Positions 16,946 through 27,211 of a DNA stretch of 64,000 bases are shown piece after piece (position 1 is the stretch's first letter; the number at the start of each line of letters is the position of its first letter). Made by a program: the position numbers and the translations under genes. The notes under the pieces are model-generated. The model was not told where the DNA came from. It did not search any database and worked only from the letters and a program-made list of their open reading frames with translations. Source of the DNA: Jutongia huaianensis. Lineage in GTDB: Bacteria > Bacillota > Clostridia > Lachnospirales > Lachnospiraceae. The stretch is taken from NCBI RefSeq assembly GCF_014384985.1, contig NZ_JACRSX010000001.1, positions 186,001 to 250,000 of the forward strand. The letters are read 5' to 3'.

Positions 16946-18319
16946 TTAATTCCACGGAACAATCTCCATAGATGCTAAAAACTCCTGTTGAAAGGCTTCC
17001 TGCTGTGCCAGCTCAATATGTGCCGCCTCTGTGCCAACCTGCTCGGTCTGCCGCAAAAAAACCTCTGACAACAATGCCCTTGCCGCTCCCTCTCCCGCAG
17101 CATTTCCTGCGATCACAAGCTTTTCTGGGGCAATATCCGGAAAAAGCCCGGTAAGCACAGCACTTTTCTTGGATATATGTCCTCCAAAAACACCGGCAAT
17201 ATAGATTCTGTCCACCTGCTGCAGGGCAAGTCCCTTTTGCTCCAGGAGCATGCGTATCCCGGCCTGCACTGCGGCCTTGGCCAGCTGAAACTGCCGGATA
17301 TCCTTCTGTGTCAGACATACCTGCTGCCCCCCGGGATCCAGATACACCAGAAAGCCCTTCTCTGTAATCCTCTCTCTGAGATATCCCGGAATCCCCAGTC
17401 TGTCCGCTTCCTCTGGATTGCAAAGAAGATAACCGTCCGGCTGCAGAATACCACTTTGTCTCAGAGAAGCAATGCTGTCGATCAATCCCGATCCACAGAT
17501 TCCCCTCACCGGATATACATTTCTTCTGTCATCCGGAATCACTTCCAATAATATATTACCACTTTGCCGGGCAATATGCATCCCCGCAATTGCTCCCGGT
17601 TCTCCCCGCATCCCCTGCGAGATCTGTGCCCCCTCAAAGGCCGGTCCCGCCGGGGCAGAGCAGACCGAAATTTCTCTCTTACAACTCAGTGCGATTTCGG
17701 CATTGGTGCCAATATCTACTGCCAGTATCGTCTCCTTTGTTTCCGGAAGCTGCAGCGCGCAGATCATAGACACGGCGTCCGCCCCCACATGAGCATCAAT
17801 TCCGGCCGGTACGATCACATCCGTATCCTTCATTTCCTGAAGAGCAATATCACTGCCCTTGCAGCGGTATATTCCCCGGTAAGCCGGACAGAATGGGCTG
17901 CCCGCCAGACCGGATGTATCCTGTCCCAGAAAAATATGACACATAGTTGTATTTCCCACAACCGCAATCGTTTTAATCTGTTCCAATGCACAAAATCCGT
18001 CACAAAGCTGCTCCGCCATATTCTGAATCTGCTCCCGGATCCGTTGTTCCAACGTATGCTGAGAACCCCTCTGACAGTGCATTAACCGCATCATCACATC
18101 TGCCCCCAAAAGCGTCTGACTGTTTTTTTCCTGAAGCCCGGCAAGTCTCTCACCGGAATCCAGATCATACAATCCCATAACCACTGTAGTAGTTCCTATA
18201 TCCACCGCCAGACCACAGGCAGCACCAGCCATTTTTACGGCACAGCTATCTGATTTCGGCTGTCCCTTTCTGCCTCTTCCCTTAATAGTATCCGATTCTG
18301 CCATTCGGACAATCTGCAT
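16946..18319 (-). CDS. RACo-like ASKHA-fold protein without the ferredoxin domain
   Basis: 457 residues from ATG 18319 (GAGGTGA upstream). The sugar-kinase/Hsp70-type ATPase core is clear: AVDIGTTTVVMGLYDLDSG, AVVGNTTMCHIFLG, ILAVDIGTNAEIAL, GGHISKKSAVLTGLFPDI. This matches the C-terminal DUF4445 region of reductive activators of corrinoid proteins (RACo), which use ATP to reset inactivated cobalamin. The usual N-terminal 2Fe-2S ferredoxin domain and linker are absent; only about 45 variable residues precede the core. No corrinoid protein or methyltransferase gene is adjacent, so the partner is unknown. Confidence 0.8.
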   Translation of the reverse strand: MQIVRMAESDTIKGRGRKGQPKSDSCAVKMAGAACGLAVDIGTTTVVMGLYDLDSGERLAGLQEKNSQTLLGADVMMRLMHCQRGSQHTLEQRIREQIQNMAEQLCDGFCALEQIKTIAVVGNTTMCHIFLGQDTSGLAGSPFCPAYRGIYRCKGSDIALQEMKDTDVIVPAGIDAHVGADAVSMICALQLPETKETILAVDIGTNAEIALSCKREISVCSAPAGPAFEGAQISQGMRGEPGAIAGMHIARQSGNILLEVIPDDRRNVYPVRGICGSGLIDSIASLRQSGILQPDGYLLCNPEEADRLGIPGYLRERITEKGFLVYLDPGGQQVCLTQKDIRQFQLAKAAVQAGIRMLLEQKGLALQQVDRIYIAGVFGGHISKKSAVLTGLFPDIAPEKLVIAGNAAGEGAARALLSEVFLRQTEQVGTEAAHIELAQQEAFQQEFLASMEIVPWN

Positions 18320-18397
18320 ATTTTCACCTCTGATCTGTTCTGATAATATCTGATGCACAAGCTTTATTTTTTCGTATTGATCATTAATCTATGATTT

Positions 18398-18428
18398 AAA
18401 AAACGCCACGGATATGAATCCGTGACGA
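18398..18428 (-). terminator. Terminator downstream of rny
   Basis: The minus-strand transcript folds CGTCACGGAT with ATCCGTGGCG around a short loop, followed by TTTTTT. It lies 26 bases after the rny stop. Confidence 0.85.
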
Positions 18429-18453
18429 TTTCTAATTCTAGATATTGTTGTGT

Positions 18454-20019
18454 CTACTTTGCATAATCGGTAACTCTGGATTCCCGGATCACATTTACCA
18501 TGATCTGACCCGGATACTTTAATTCAGACTCAATCCGCTTGGAAATATCCCTCGCCATAAGTACCATATCATCGTCACTTACCTGACTCGGTACGACCAT
18601 TACACGTACCTCACGTCCAGCCTGAATGGCATATGATTTTTCTACGCCTTCATAGCTATTCGAAATATCCTCTAACTGTTTTAATCTGTTTGTGTAGGTT
18701 TCCAGTGTCTCACGGCGTGCTCCCGGTCTGCCTGCGGAAATCGCATCTGCGGCCTGAACAATACATGCAATGATGGACTCTGGTTCTACATCACCATGGT
18801 GTGCTTCCACGGCATTGATAACAACCTTTGACTCTTTATACTTGCGACACAGGTCTGCACCGATCTGGATATGTGTTCCCTCGATCTCCTGATCAACTGC
18901 CTTACCTATATCATGTAATAAACCAGCTCTCTTGGCAATTCTCACATTTTCACCCAGCTCTGCAGCAAGCAGACCGGACAAATGTGCCACCTCGATTGAA
19001 TGCTTCAATGCATTCTGACCATAACTGGTTCTGAACTTCATCCTTCCCAGTAAACGGATCAACTCCGGATCAATGCCGTGAACACCAACCTCCAGTGTCG
19101 CAGCCTCACCTTCCTCACGAATCATTGACTCCACTTCCTTCTGAGCCTTAATGACTGTTTCCTCAATCCGTGCCGGATGAATACGACCATCTACAATAAG
19201 CTTCTCCAGAGCAACACGCGCTACCTCTCGTCTTACTCCGTCAAATGCAGATATAATAACGGCCTCCGGGGTGTCATCAATGATCAGATCAACACCTGTC
19301 AGCTGTTCCAATGTACGGATATTACGACCTTCTCGACCGATAATCCTTCCCTTCATTTCATCGTTTGGCAACTGGACAACAGAGATTGTAGTTTCTGCCG
19401 CATGATCAGCCGCACACCGCTGAATCGCATTTACTACATAATCCTTTGCTCTCTTATCCGCTTCTTCCTTCGCCTTACGATCCAGTTCTTTTATAAGAAC
19501 TGCAGTTTCATGTTTTACGTCTTCTTCAACAGATTTTAAAAGATATTCTTTCGCTTGTTCAGAAGTTAAACCGGAAATCTCCTCAAGCTTATGCAGATTC
19601 TCTGCTTTGGCATTTTCCAACTCCTCCTTGAGGGCATCAAGACTTGCATCCTTTTTATTAAGGGCTGCCTCTTTTCTTTCCAGCTGTCCTGACTTTTTAT
19701 CCAGAGATTCCTCTTTCGACAATACTCGTTCTTCATATCGCTGAAGTTCTGCACGGCGTTCCTTGGACTCGCGTTCAATTTCATTTTTTGTCTTGATCGC
19801 TTCCTCCTTCGCCTCAAGCAATGCTTCGCGCTTTGTAGTCTCTGCATTTTTCAGAGCATCGTCAACAATCTTCTTTGCTCTGTCCTGTGCTGATCCAAGC
19901 TGCTGCTCCTCAGACTTGATATAATTGTCTACAGCCACTTTTTTGGTCACAAGCGCGGTAACGATAATCCCAACCAATAGAACAACAATAGCAATAATAA
20001 TATATGCTACTGGTGACAT
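18454..20019 (-). CDS. rny: Ribonuclease Y
   Basis: 521 residues from ATG 20019 (AAGGAGGTG upstream), matching the usual 520-residue length. Order of parts: one N-terminal membrane helix, a long charged coiled coil (about residues 25-200), a KH domain ([19 protein letters not shown]) and an HD domain ([11 protein letters not shown], near residue 360). RNase Y starts mRNA decay at the membrane in Firmicutes and is also needed for some riboswitch turnover, including S-box RNAs like the one upstream of the neighbouring metK. It has its own promoter. Confidence 0.97.
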   Translation of the reverse strand: MSPVAYIIIAIVVLLVGIIVTALVTKKVAVDNYIKSEEQQLGSAQDRAKKIVDDALKNAETTKREALLEAKEEAIKTKNEIERESKERRAELQRYEERVLSKEESLDKKSGQLERKEAALNKKDASLDALKEELENAKAENLHKLEEISGLTSEQAKEYLLKSVEEDVKHETAVLIKELDRKAKEEADKRAKDYVVNAIQRCAADHAAETTISVVQLPNDEMKGRIIGREGRNIRTLEQLTGVDLIIDDTPEAVIISAFDGVRREVARVALEKLIVDGRIHPARIEETVIKAQKEVESMIREEGEAATLEVGVHGIDPELIRLLGRMKFRTSYGQNALKHSIEVAHLSGLLAAELGENVRIAKRAGLLHDIGKAVDQEIEGTHIQIGADLCRKYKESKVVINAVEAHHGDVEPESIIACIVQAADAISAGRPGARRETLETYTNRLKQLEDISNSYEGVEKSYAIQAGREVRVMVVPSQVSDDDMVLMARDISKRIESELKYPGQIMVNVIRESRVTDYAK

Positions 20020-20079
20020 CGAATAGGACACCTCCTTATATGATTTCGTTGTATATTTTAAGCACAATACAACGATTTA

Positions 20080-20108
20080 ATTTTATACTGTTTATAACAA
20101 TATGTCAA
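20080..20108 (-). promoter_or_regulatory. Promoter of rny
   Basis: On the minus strand, TTGACA (20108-20103), 17-base spacer and TAAAAT (20085-20080), just past the metK stop. The leader that follows holds a small inverted repeat, CGTTGTA and TACAACG (20047-20074). Confidence 0.75.
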
Positions 20109-20113
20109 GCGAA

Positions 20114-21301
20114 TTACATATAACTGCGAAGCTCCTCTGCCTTGTCTGTCTGCTCCCATGGAAGGTTCAGTTCATTTCTTCCAAAGTGCCCGTAAGCCGC
20201 TGTCTGCTTATAGATTGGGCGGCGCAGATCAAGCATTTTGATAATGCCTGCCGGACGCAGATCAAATTTTTCACGGATAATTTCTACCAGCTTCCGGTCA
20301 TCCAGCTTACCGGTTCCAAAGGTATCTACCATAACAGATGTCGGCTGTGCGACACCGATCGCATAAGAAAGCTGAATCTCGCATCTCTTTGCCAGTCCTG
20401 CTGCCACAATATTTTTTGCAACATATCTGGCCGCATAGGCTGCAGAACGGTCTACCTTCGTGCAGTCCTTACCGGAGAATGCTCCACCGCCGTGACGGGC
20501 ATATCCGCCATAGGTGTCAACAATAATCTTTCTGCCGGTCAGACCGCTGTCTCCGTTTGGTCCACCGATCACAAAACGTCCTGTCGGATTAATAAATACT
20601 TTTGTGGTTTCATCGATAAATTCTGCCGGAACGATTGGATCGATCACATATTTACGAATATCCTCATGAATCTGCTCCTGTGTGACATCCTCTGCATGCT
20701 GGGTGGAGATTACAACGGCATTGACATGGACCGGCTTGCCATCCTCATCATACTCTACCGTTACCTGGCTCTTTCCATCCGCTCTGAGATAAGGAAGCGT
20801 TCCATCCTTACGAACCTTGGTAAGCTGTTTCGTCAGCTTATGTGCCAGTGCGATCGCATATGGCATCAGCTCCGGCGTCTCGTCCGTTGCATATCCAAAC
20901 ATCATTCCCTGATCTCCTGCACCGATTGCCTCCAACTGCTCATCTGACATCTCGTTCTCTCTGGCCTCCAACGCCTTATCCACACCCATAGCGATGTCCG
21001 GTGACTGAGAATCTAACAGAACCTTCACACGGCATGTATCACAGTTAAAACCTTTCTCATCGGAATCGTATCCGATCTCGCGGATCGTCTCTCTGGCAAT
21101 CTTCTCATAATCGACCTTTGCCTTCGTGGTGATCTCTCCCATGATCAATACATAATCTGTGGTGATCGCCGTCTCGCACGCCACACGGCTCATCGGATCC
21201 TGTTCCATCAGCGCATCTAAAATACCATCAGAAATATTATCACATATTTTATCCGGATGTCCCTCTGTCACTGATTCAGATGTAAATAATCTTTTCTCCA
21301 T
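20114..21301 (-). CDS. metK: S-adenosylmethionine synthetase
   Basis: 395 residues, full length. The enzyme makes SAM from methionine and ATP. Motifs are the N-terminal [15 protein letters not shown], the hexapeptide-region [12 protein letters not shown] and the P-loop-like GGGAFSGKD, followed by [19 protein letters not shown] is placed before the ATG. The upstream S-box would shut the gene off when SAM is plentiful. Confidence 0.98.
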   Translation of the reverse strand: MEKRLFTSESVTEGHPDKICDNISDGILDALMEQDPMSRVACETAITTDYVLIMGEITTKAKVDYEKIARETIREIGYDSDEKGFNCDTCRVKVLLDSQSPDIAMGVDKALEARENEMSDEQLEAIGAGDQGMMFGYATDETPELMPYAIALAHKLTKQLTKVRKDGTLPYLRADGKSQVTVEYDEDGKPVHVNAVVISTQHAEDVTQEQIHEDIRKYVIDPIVPAEFIDETTKVFINPTGRFVIGGPNGDSGLTGRKIIVDTYGGYARHGGGAFSGKDCTKVDRSAAYAARYVAKNIVAAGLAKRCEIQLSYAIGVAQPTSVMVDTFGTGKLDDRKLVEIIREKFDLRPAGIIKMLDLRRPIYKQTAAYGHFGRNELNLPWEQTDKAEELRSYM

Positions 21302-21357
21302 GTTGTACCTCCTTAAAAAATCAAAACCATAACGTATTATTATAAAAATTTTAACAA

Positions 21358-21499
21358 AGAAAAAAGACCATCAAAAAGATGGACTTGATCAACTCAACTC
21401 CTCTTATTGTTCGATTTCTCGCTCAGATTGGCACCTTCCACTGATGGGGGTTGCCGTGGTTTCACAGAGCCTTCACTCTCCACCACTCTTAATAAGAGT
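21358..21499 (-). promoter_or_regulatory. SAM-I (S-box) riboswitch of metK
   Basis: On the minus strand the aptamer runs from about 21498 to 21401. P1 is formed by CTCTTATT and AATAAGAG. The conserved core contains AGAGTGGTGGAG, TGTGAAACCACGGCAACC and GGTGCCAAT. An intrinsic terminator follows: arms GTCCATC and GATGG(T)C with a TTTTTT tail (21384-21358). This is the standard transcription-off S-box arrangement. Confidence 0.96.
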
Positions 21500-21525
21500 T
21501 CGTAATATTCACTTTGTACTTATCT

Positions 21526-21554
21526 ATAATACACGTCCTCTATGTATTCGTCAA
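21526..21554 (-). promoter_or_regulatory. Promoter of the metK S-box transcript
   Basis: On the minus strand, TTGACG (21554-21549), 17-base spacer and TATTAT (21531-21526). Start would be near 21519, about 20 bases before the aptamer. Confidence 0.75.
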
Positions 21555-21607
21555 CCCGTAATTTTTACCAAACGAACATAATGAGGGGATTTTTCATCTG
21601 AATGGTA

Positions 21608-21645
21608 AAAGAGCTGTTTTCTGCTCTAGCAGAAAACAGCTCTTT
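21608..21645 (-). terminator. Terminator after the LRR/Ig surface protein gene
   Basis: A perfect 18-base stem (21608-21625 with 21628-21645; core GAGCTGTTTTCTGCT) has a 2-base loop. The minus-strand tail is CTCTTTTACC, a modest T-run. Confidence 0.75.
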
Positions 21646-21674
21646 ACTGACATTTTATTCTCAGAGGGGGGAAT

Positions 21675-21715
21675 AGTAATGCATGATATTCGTCATATCA
21701 CTAGGTCGCATTACT
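21675..21715 (-). other. Unexplained hairpin in the 3' region of the LRR/Ig gene
   Basis: Outer arms AGTAATGC (21675-21682) and GCATTACT (21708-21715) enclose an inner stem GATAT with ATATC and a 5-base loop, with an asymmetric internal loop. A CCCCCC run follows on the minus strand. It lies between the stop codon and the terminator. It is not a known motif to me. Confidence 0.4.
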
Positions 21716-21774
21716 AATTATTAGTATACCCAAACTGAAATAAATTGCAACCCTAATTTACCAAAAATTTCATA

Positions 21775-24700
21775 TTATTTCTTAATTTTAACTTTTTTTG
21801 CTTTACTCCACATTCCATATACGTTTTTTCCGCCCGATACTGTATATGCACGGACTTTTACAGCATATTTCTTCTTTTTCTTAAGCTTCTTGATCTTGAT
21901 TGAATTCTTTGTAGTGAACTTTTTCTTGCCTCCCACAGCTACCTGATATCCGGCAACGCCATCAATCTTTTTCCATTTTATCTTAACTGCTCTCTTCTTG
22001 ACGTTCTTTGCTGCAAGAAGTTTTACCTTCGGTGCCGTTACTGTCACTTTGCAGACAGCCATTTTGTTTCCTCCTGCGGCTTTTACCGTAATGTTGCAGG
22101 TACCGATCTTCAGACCTGTTACCACACCATTTACTACGGTTGCAACGGTTTCGTCACTGGAGGTCCACTCAACCGTCTGATTGGCGTCTGCCGGTACAAC
22201 ACCTGCTGTTAACGTCACTGTACCACCCATTGCTACGGTCTGCTCTGTTGCTGAAATAGTAACCGATTCCACGACAGCCCCAACCTTTACGGTACATACT
22301 GCACTCTTTCCATCTGCTGTTGCTGTGATGGTAGCGGTACCGGTCTTTACTGCTTTTACACTGCCTGAGCTGTTAACCGTTACAATATTTTCATCACTGG
22401 AGGTCCAGGTAATCTTTTTGTCCGTTGCTTCCTTCGGCAGAACCTCCGCTTTCAGTGTTGCGGTTCCACCCATCTCCAGCAATAATTCCGCTTTGTCCAG
22501 GCTGACGGATCCTACCGGAATCTTAACCTTTACCTTGCAGACTGCCGTCTTACCATTTGCTGTTTTTGCAGTAATATTTACAGAGCCCTCTTTGATCGCA
22601 GTCACAATGCCACCTGCAACAGTAGCAATTGATGCATTGCTGCTGATCCATTCTACACTCTGGCTTGCATCCTCCGGAAGTACCGTTGCCGTAAGAGCTG
22701 TCTGTTCTCCTACATTCATAACGATATCTTCCTGTGATAAGGTTACTGATGCTGCCGGTGTCATTACCGTAATCTTGCAGGATGCACTCTTTCCGTCAAC
22801 GGATTCTGCCGTGATCGTTGTTGTTCCTTTGGCTACAGCAGTTACTCGTCCACTGGTATCCACCTTTGCAACAGCCTCATCACCGGAGGTCCAGCTCATG
22901 GTTTTATCTGTGGCATCCTCCGGCAATACCTGAGCCTTTAAGCTTACTGTCTGTCCTGTGTACATTGTCATCTCTGTCTGATCCAGTGAAACGGAATCAA
23001 CATGGGTACTGACTACCACACGACATACTGCACTCTTTCCGTTTTCTGCTTTTGCGGTAATATCTGCTTTTCCAGCCTTCACAGGTGTGACCAAACCATC
23101 CTCTGAGACTGTCGCAATACTCTGATCACTACTGCTCCAGGTTACGTTTTGTACAGACTCCTCCGGAAGAACCCGGGCTGTCAGCTTCACTCCGTCATCT
23201 CCCACAAATAATTGCAGCTGTGTTTCCGAAAGCTGGACAGAATCTGCGGAAGGTACATAACCCTCCTGAACCTTTACGGTACATGTATCACTTTTTCCGC
23301 TTACCAGACTTGTTACACGGATTGTCGCTGTTCCTTCTCCCACCGTCTTCGCTTTACCGGTTGTCGGATCAACCGTTACTACCTTTTCATCACTGGAAGT
23401 ATAACGATAAACATCCTGATATCCCGGATTTTTCTCCAAAAGCTCCGCATTATCTTTGCTATACTTTGTCTCGTCAACGGAAAGATCAAATTCTTTATTG
23501 ACATCTATTCCCACATTACGTCTTGATAATGCAATCTGGTCCATAGCGATTCGGACGCGTATCTTGCACTCCCCGGTTTTTCCTGAACTGCTTTTTACTA
23601 CAGCCTTGGTATCCCCTATTGCACCCGGACGTATATTGACCGTAGACATTCCCTTTTTGGCTCCATCCGGTGTCGTTGTCTGTGCCGGAAGCGGTGTCCC
23701 CTCAATGGAGGCAATCTCTGTATTATCAATACTCCACTCGATAGAATCTGTGGTCTCCTGACTGCTGTCCTCTGCCAGATAAGATGCCTTGAGCCCGGTT
23801 GTCTTTGCAGCACCATATTGCAGATACAGTACCGGATCCCCTGCCTCACTTGCCAGCTGATCCGCTGAGAACTCTAAAATATCGATTGGATTCTGTGTTA
23901 CATGAATATTGTAAAGCTGTGATACCTGCAGAACGAGACACGCATCATTTAACGCCGTGGTATTATTCTCTGCGTGAATATTTCCCTCCAGACGGATCGT
24001 ACCGGATACACGCACCTTGGCATCACCCATTTTTTTGCCAAACATACTGATTGCCTGGAACTGCCCATCTGCCGCCTCTTCTTTTTTGACTTTTACAAAC
24101 TCATTGGAATCATTATTCAACAGATCACTTGTCTTATCATTCTGATCCTTCATTCCATCTGTGACTGTAACGGTCATATCTTTAAAGTTTTTAACACAGT
24201 TAAAATCTACTTCATTTTCCTGCTGGTTATAAATACTCTTATCTTTCTCTGCCGGATTTGCCAGAATTGTGACTGTTCTCTTTGCAAAGCCTGCCACACC
24301 GGAAAAGATCTTATCCGACCATTCTGCGGAAAGAGGAACCTTCATACTATCCAGCTTATATGTATTCTTGAATGCATTCTGATTGATCTTCTTGACTGTT
24401 TCCGGAACGGAAACTGTTTCCAGATTGTAACAATCTTCGCAAACACTTTCCGGCAGTTCTTCAATTTTATCGGACAGAAAATCAATATTGCTCAGATCAG
24501 ATCTCTGAAATGCATATTTACCAATGGACTGCAGATTCTTCGCAAAACGGAAACTCACGTCTTTCAATCCTGTATACTGCTGATAGTACGAAACATTTTT
24601 CAGGGTACTCAAAGATGTTACTGTGCAGCTGACATCCTGAGATGTCTGGGCAAATGCATAATCTCCGATTGTTTCAAGAGAAGATGGAAAAGTAATCTTG

Positions 24701-26916
24701 CTCAGACTCTTGCAGGACATAAACGCATTGTTTCCAATTTCTGTGAGCTTATCGTTAAGATACTCATTAACCTCCTTGGAGCTGTCATCACAAAAGCCCT
24801 TTAATGCATAACACTCTTTGAATGCATTATTTCCAATGCTCTCAAGATTCTTCGGAAGCTTCACCTTCTGTAAACCAATAAATTCAATCGGATGATATGT
24901 AGTTTCTCCCAGTTTCCCCGTCTCCCCGGACGGAACCGGTGTCGGTGTCACCAGACATTCTTTTTCTGTAATCTTTGTTGTTGCATTTTCTTTATACGGA
25001 TAAGAGCCGCAGCCTGCACAAACATCTGCCGGCAGCTCCGTTAATCCATCACCAAAATAAATTTCCTTCATCATCGGACATTTCTGGAATGCACCATTTC
25101 CAATAGAAGTTACCGAATCCGGAATATATACACTGGTGTATCCTGCCGGATATACCGGTAAACAATATTTTTTCTGATCGGCATATCCTACACCATTTTC
25201 ATCATATGCTGTAATCTCATAAAATCCACTGCTCTCAAAGGCTTTCTGCTCAATAGTCGTTAAGGTCTCAGGAAAATGCAGCTCCCCTTCCACCATCTTA
25301 TCACTATAGCCAATGGTCTTCAAAGCCCAACAGTTTCCAAAACAATCCTCACCAATACTTTTCAGCCCATCCGGAAGCTGTACAGATTCTAACACCAGAT
25401 CCGCATAGGTCATCTTTTTAGTGGCTGCCTTACTGCTTCCAAACAATTCCTTTGGAAACTCTGTCACCTTGCTGTCTTTGGCAAATACCACTTTCTTCAT
25501 CATATACATGCCTGCAAAGGCAGACTCACCAAGCGTCGTAACGCAGGCAGGAATTGTCACCTTTTTAAAATCTGTATATGAAAATCCATTATCTCCAATT
25601 GACTCCAGCTGGGTCAGACCTGCCAGAAAGTCCTCATTACAGATCGTACTTGCATTAAAAGCACTGCCCTCAATCTTTTTCAGTTTACTCTGGGAACTTT
25701 CTCCATTGAAGGTAACCTTCATTCCATCCATGTTATCCAGCAGATCATCCCAGTTTGTAATATTGTCAATATCTCCTGTAAACTGCTCGGTTCCCGCTTT
25801 TTGGAACGCATATCTTGGTATTTCCGTAATATTTACGGATAACTTAACATCCAATAAACTGCCGGCATACCGGAAAACAGACTCTCCAAGCTTTTCCACG
25901 GTATTTGGCATTACAATTTTCTCAATGTGACAGCTTTCAAACGCCTCATCACGGATATCCGTGAGATTCTCTGGAAGCTCGATCTCTGCCAGCATACTCT
26001 TCATAAAAGTATCTTCACTGATCCAGGTCATCTTGGTTTTCTTCAGGTCAATCGAGGTGATCTTACTTGCAGAGAACGCACCCTGTCCCACAGACTCAAT
26101 GGTATCCGGAAGCTTATTGGTTCGATCCGTGCCAAAGGTAAGTGCTCCCGTTGCTGCGAATGCCTGATCCTGAATTCCCGTAAGCTTTTCATCGCAAAAG
26201 ATAATATTTTCAAGCTTTTCACAGTTGTTAAACATCTGTGCCGGTACCATATGAGCATTCTCACCGGTGATCACAGGAACCTTTGCTTCTGTGATCGCCT
26301 TGCATCCACTGAAAGCGGCTGTTCCAATTTCCTTGACTGTAGACTTCATGGTTCCGATCGATTCATTCGTCAGCTTCGAACATCCACCAAAAGCAGAAGC
26401 GCCAAAATAATCAATATTGGAAAGATCAATTCCTTCTAAAGAAGTACAGCCATTAAACGCATTCTTTCCAATCCGGTCTACCGAAGCCGGAAGGGATACG
26501 GTTGTTAATGCCGTACATCCGTTAAACTCATCCTCGTTAATTTCTACTGCCTTACACTGACTCAGATCCAGCGTTGTCATACTCAATGCATATCCTAAGC
26601 CTTTCAGATCATGCACATCTGCCGGAACGACAATCTCCTTCAGATCAGCACTCCGCAGATCCTTTACTGTAGCGGCATCCCCCTTGCCGGTCTTGTCCCT
26701 CAGATACGCAAGCAATGTGGCATCTGCAATAATATCGCTATTCAGCTTCTGATTGTCATCAATCTGACCAGATGCCGCCTTTGCCTTCTGCATTATCCCC
26801 GGTATGATCCCTGCTGCTGAAAAGGTATCGGCCGCCGGTGTACAGATAACAAGAGCGGAAGCCAGAACAACGCTCATACAGCGTCTTCTCACTTGTTTTC
26901 CAAAATTCTTTTTCAT
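21775..26916 (-). CDS. Large secreted surface protein: BspA-like LRRs, Ig-like repeats, FnIII-like end
   Basis: 1713 residues from ATG 26916 (AAAGGAGATC upstream), which places a signal peptide at the very start (basic MKKNFGKQVRRR, then a hydrophobic core ending near TFSAAG). About residues 60-900 are LRR_5/BspA-type repeats of the form 'IGxNAFxGCxxLxxIxLP'. Then come about seven Big_2 bacterial Ig-like repeats (units such as VTWSSSDQSIATVSEDGLV), and a final FnIII-like Lys-rich domain (about 1640-1713). There is no LPXTG, so retention is probably by the basic end or wall binding. Likely an adhesin or glycan/mucin-contact protein. Confidence 0.85.
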   Translation of the reverse strand: MKKNFGKQVRRRCMSVVLASALVICTPAADTFSAAGIIPGIMQKAKAASGQIDDNQKLNSDIIADATLLAYLRDKTGKGDAATVKDLRSADLKEIVVPADVHDLKGLGYALSMTTLDLSQCKAVEINEDEFNGCTALTTVSLPASVDRIGKNAFNGCTSLEGIDLSNIDYFGASAFGGCSKLTNESIGTMKSTVKEIGTAAFSGCKAITEAKVPVITGENAHMVPAQMFNNCEKLENIIFCDEKLTGIQDQAFAATGALTFGTDRTNKLPDTIESVGQGAFSASKITSIDLKKTKMTWISEDTFMKSMLAEIELPENLTDIRDEAFESCHIEKIVMPNTVEKLGESVFRYAGSLLDVKLSVNITEIPRYAFQKAGTEQFTGDIDNITNWDDLLDNMDGMKVTFNGESSQSKLKKIEGSAFNASTICNEDFLAGLTQLESIGDNGFSYTDFKKVTIPACVTTLGESAFAGMYMMKKVVFAKDSKVTEFPKELFGSSKAATKKMTYADLVLESVQLPDGLKSIGEDCFGNCWALKTIGYSDKMVEGELHFPETLTTIEQKAFESSGFYEITAYDENGVGYADQKKYCLPVYPAGYTSVYIPDSVTSIGNGAFQKCPMMKEIYFGDGLTELPADVCAGCGSYPYKENATTKITEKECLVTPTPVPSGETGKLGETTYHPIEFIGLQKVKLPKNLESIGNNAFKECYALKGFCDDSSKEVNEYLNDKLTEIGNNAFMSCKSLSKITFPSSLETIGDYAFAQTSQDVSCTVTSLSTLKNVSYYQQYTGLKDVSFRFAKNLQSIGKYAFQRSDLSNIDFLSDKIEELPESVCEDCYNLETVSVPETVKKINQNAFKNTYKLDSMKVPLSAEWSDKIFSGVAGFAKRTVTILANPAEKDKSIYNQQENEVDFNCVKNFKDMTVTVTDGMKDQNDKTSDLLNNDSNEFVKVKKEEAADGQFQAISMFGKKMGDAKVRVSGTIRLEGNIHAENNTTALNDACLVLQVSQLYNIHVTQNPIDILEFSADQLASEAGDPVLYLQYGAAKTTGLKASYLAEDSSQETTDSIEWSIDNTEIASIEGTPLPAQTTTPDGAKKGMSTVNIRPGAIGDTKAVVKSSSGKTGECKIRVRIAMDQIALSRRNVGIDVNKEFDLSVDETKYSKDNAELLEKNPGYQDVYRYTSSDEKVVTVDPTTGKAKTVGEGTATIRVTSLVSGKSDTCTVKVQEGYVPSADSVQLSETQLQLFVGDDGVKLTARVLPEESVQNVTWSSSDQSIATVSEDGLVTPVKAGKADITAKAENGKSAVCRVVVSTHVDSVSLDQTEMTMYTGQTVSLKAQVLPEDATDKTMSWTSGDEAVAKVDTSGRVTAVAKGTTTITAESVDGKSASCKITVMTPAASVTLSQEDIVMNVGEQTALTATVLPEDASQSVEWISSNASIATVAGGIVTAIKEGSVNITAKTANGKTAVCKVKVKIPVGSVSLDKAELLLEMGGTATLKAEVLPKEATDKKITWTSSDENIVTVNSSGSVKAVKTGTATITATADGKSAVCTVKVGAVVESVTISATEQTVAMGGTVTLTAGVVPADANQTVEWTSSDETVATVVNGVVTGLKIGTCNITVKAAGGNKMAVCKVTVTAPKVKLLAAKNVKKRAVKIKWKKIDGVAGYQVAVGGKKKFTTKNSIKIKKLKKKKKYAVKVRAYTVSGGKNVYGMWSKAKKVKIKK

Positions 26917-27027
26917 GTGATCTCCTTTCTGCTCCTTTGAGCAATGACTGCAGACTTTTGTCTGCTTTGCCTTTTGTCTGACTATTACGCCATTTTCCGG
27001 CATAATTCGCACAAATTGCTATCTTTA

Positions 27028-27056
27028 ATAATAACAAATTTATATATCATCGTCAA
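27028..27056 (-). promoter_or_regulatory. Promoter of the LRR/Ig surface protein gene
   Basis: On the minus strand, TTGACG (27056-27051), 17-base spacer and TATTAT (27033-27028), giving a leader of about 105 bases. Confidence 0.65.
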
Positions 27057-27144
27057 TTAAACATTTCATTCCGCACACATAATAATCCCCATAAGAGATA
27101 AATAACTTTCTTCCCTCTACGTTACGAGCATTTTCCTATGCACT

Positions 27145-27177
27145 AAAAAAGGGCTCCCCTATTCTTAGGAAAGCCCT
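27145..27177 (-). terminator. Terminator of the str operon (after tuf)
   Basis: The minus-strand transcript pairs AGGGCT with AGCCCT around a loop containing TAAGAATAGG. It is followed by TTTTTT and lies 35 bases past the tuf stop. Confidence 0.88.
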
Positions 27178-27211
27178 ATAAAATCTAGTTTGATGTGAAT
27201 CTGATCAAAGA

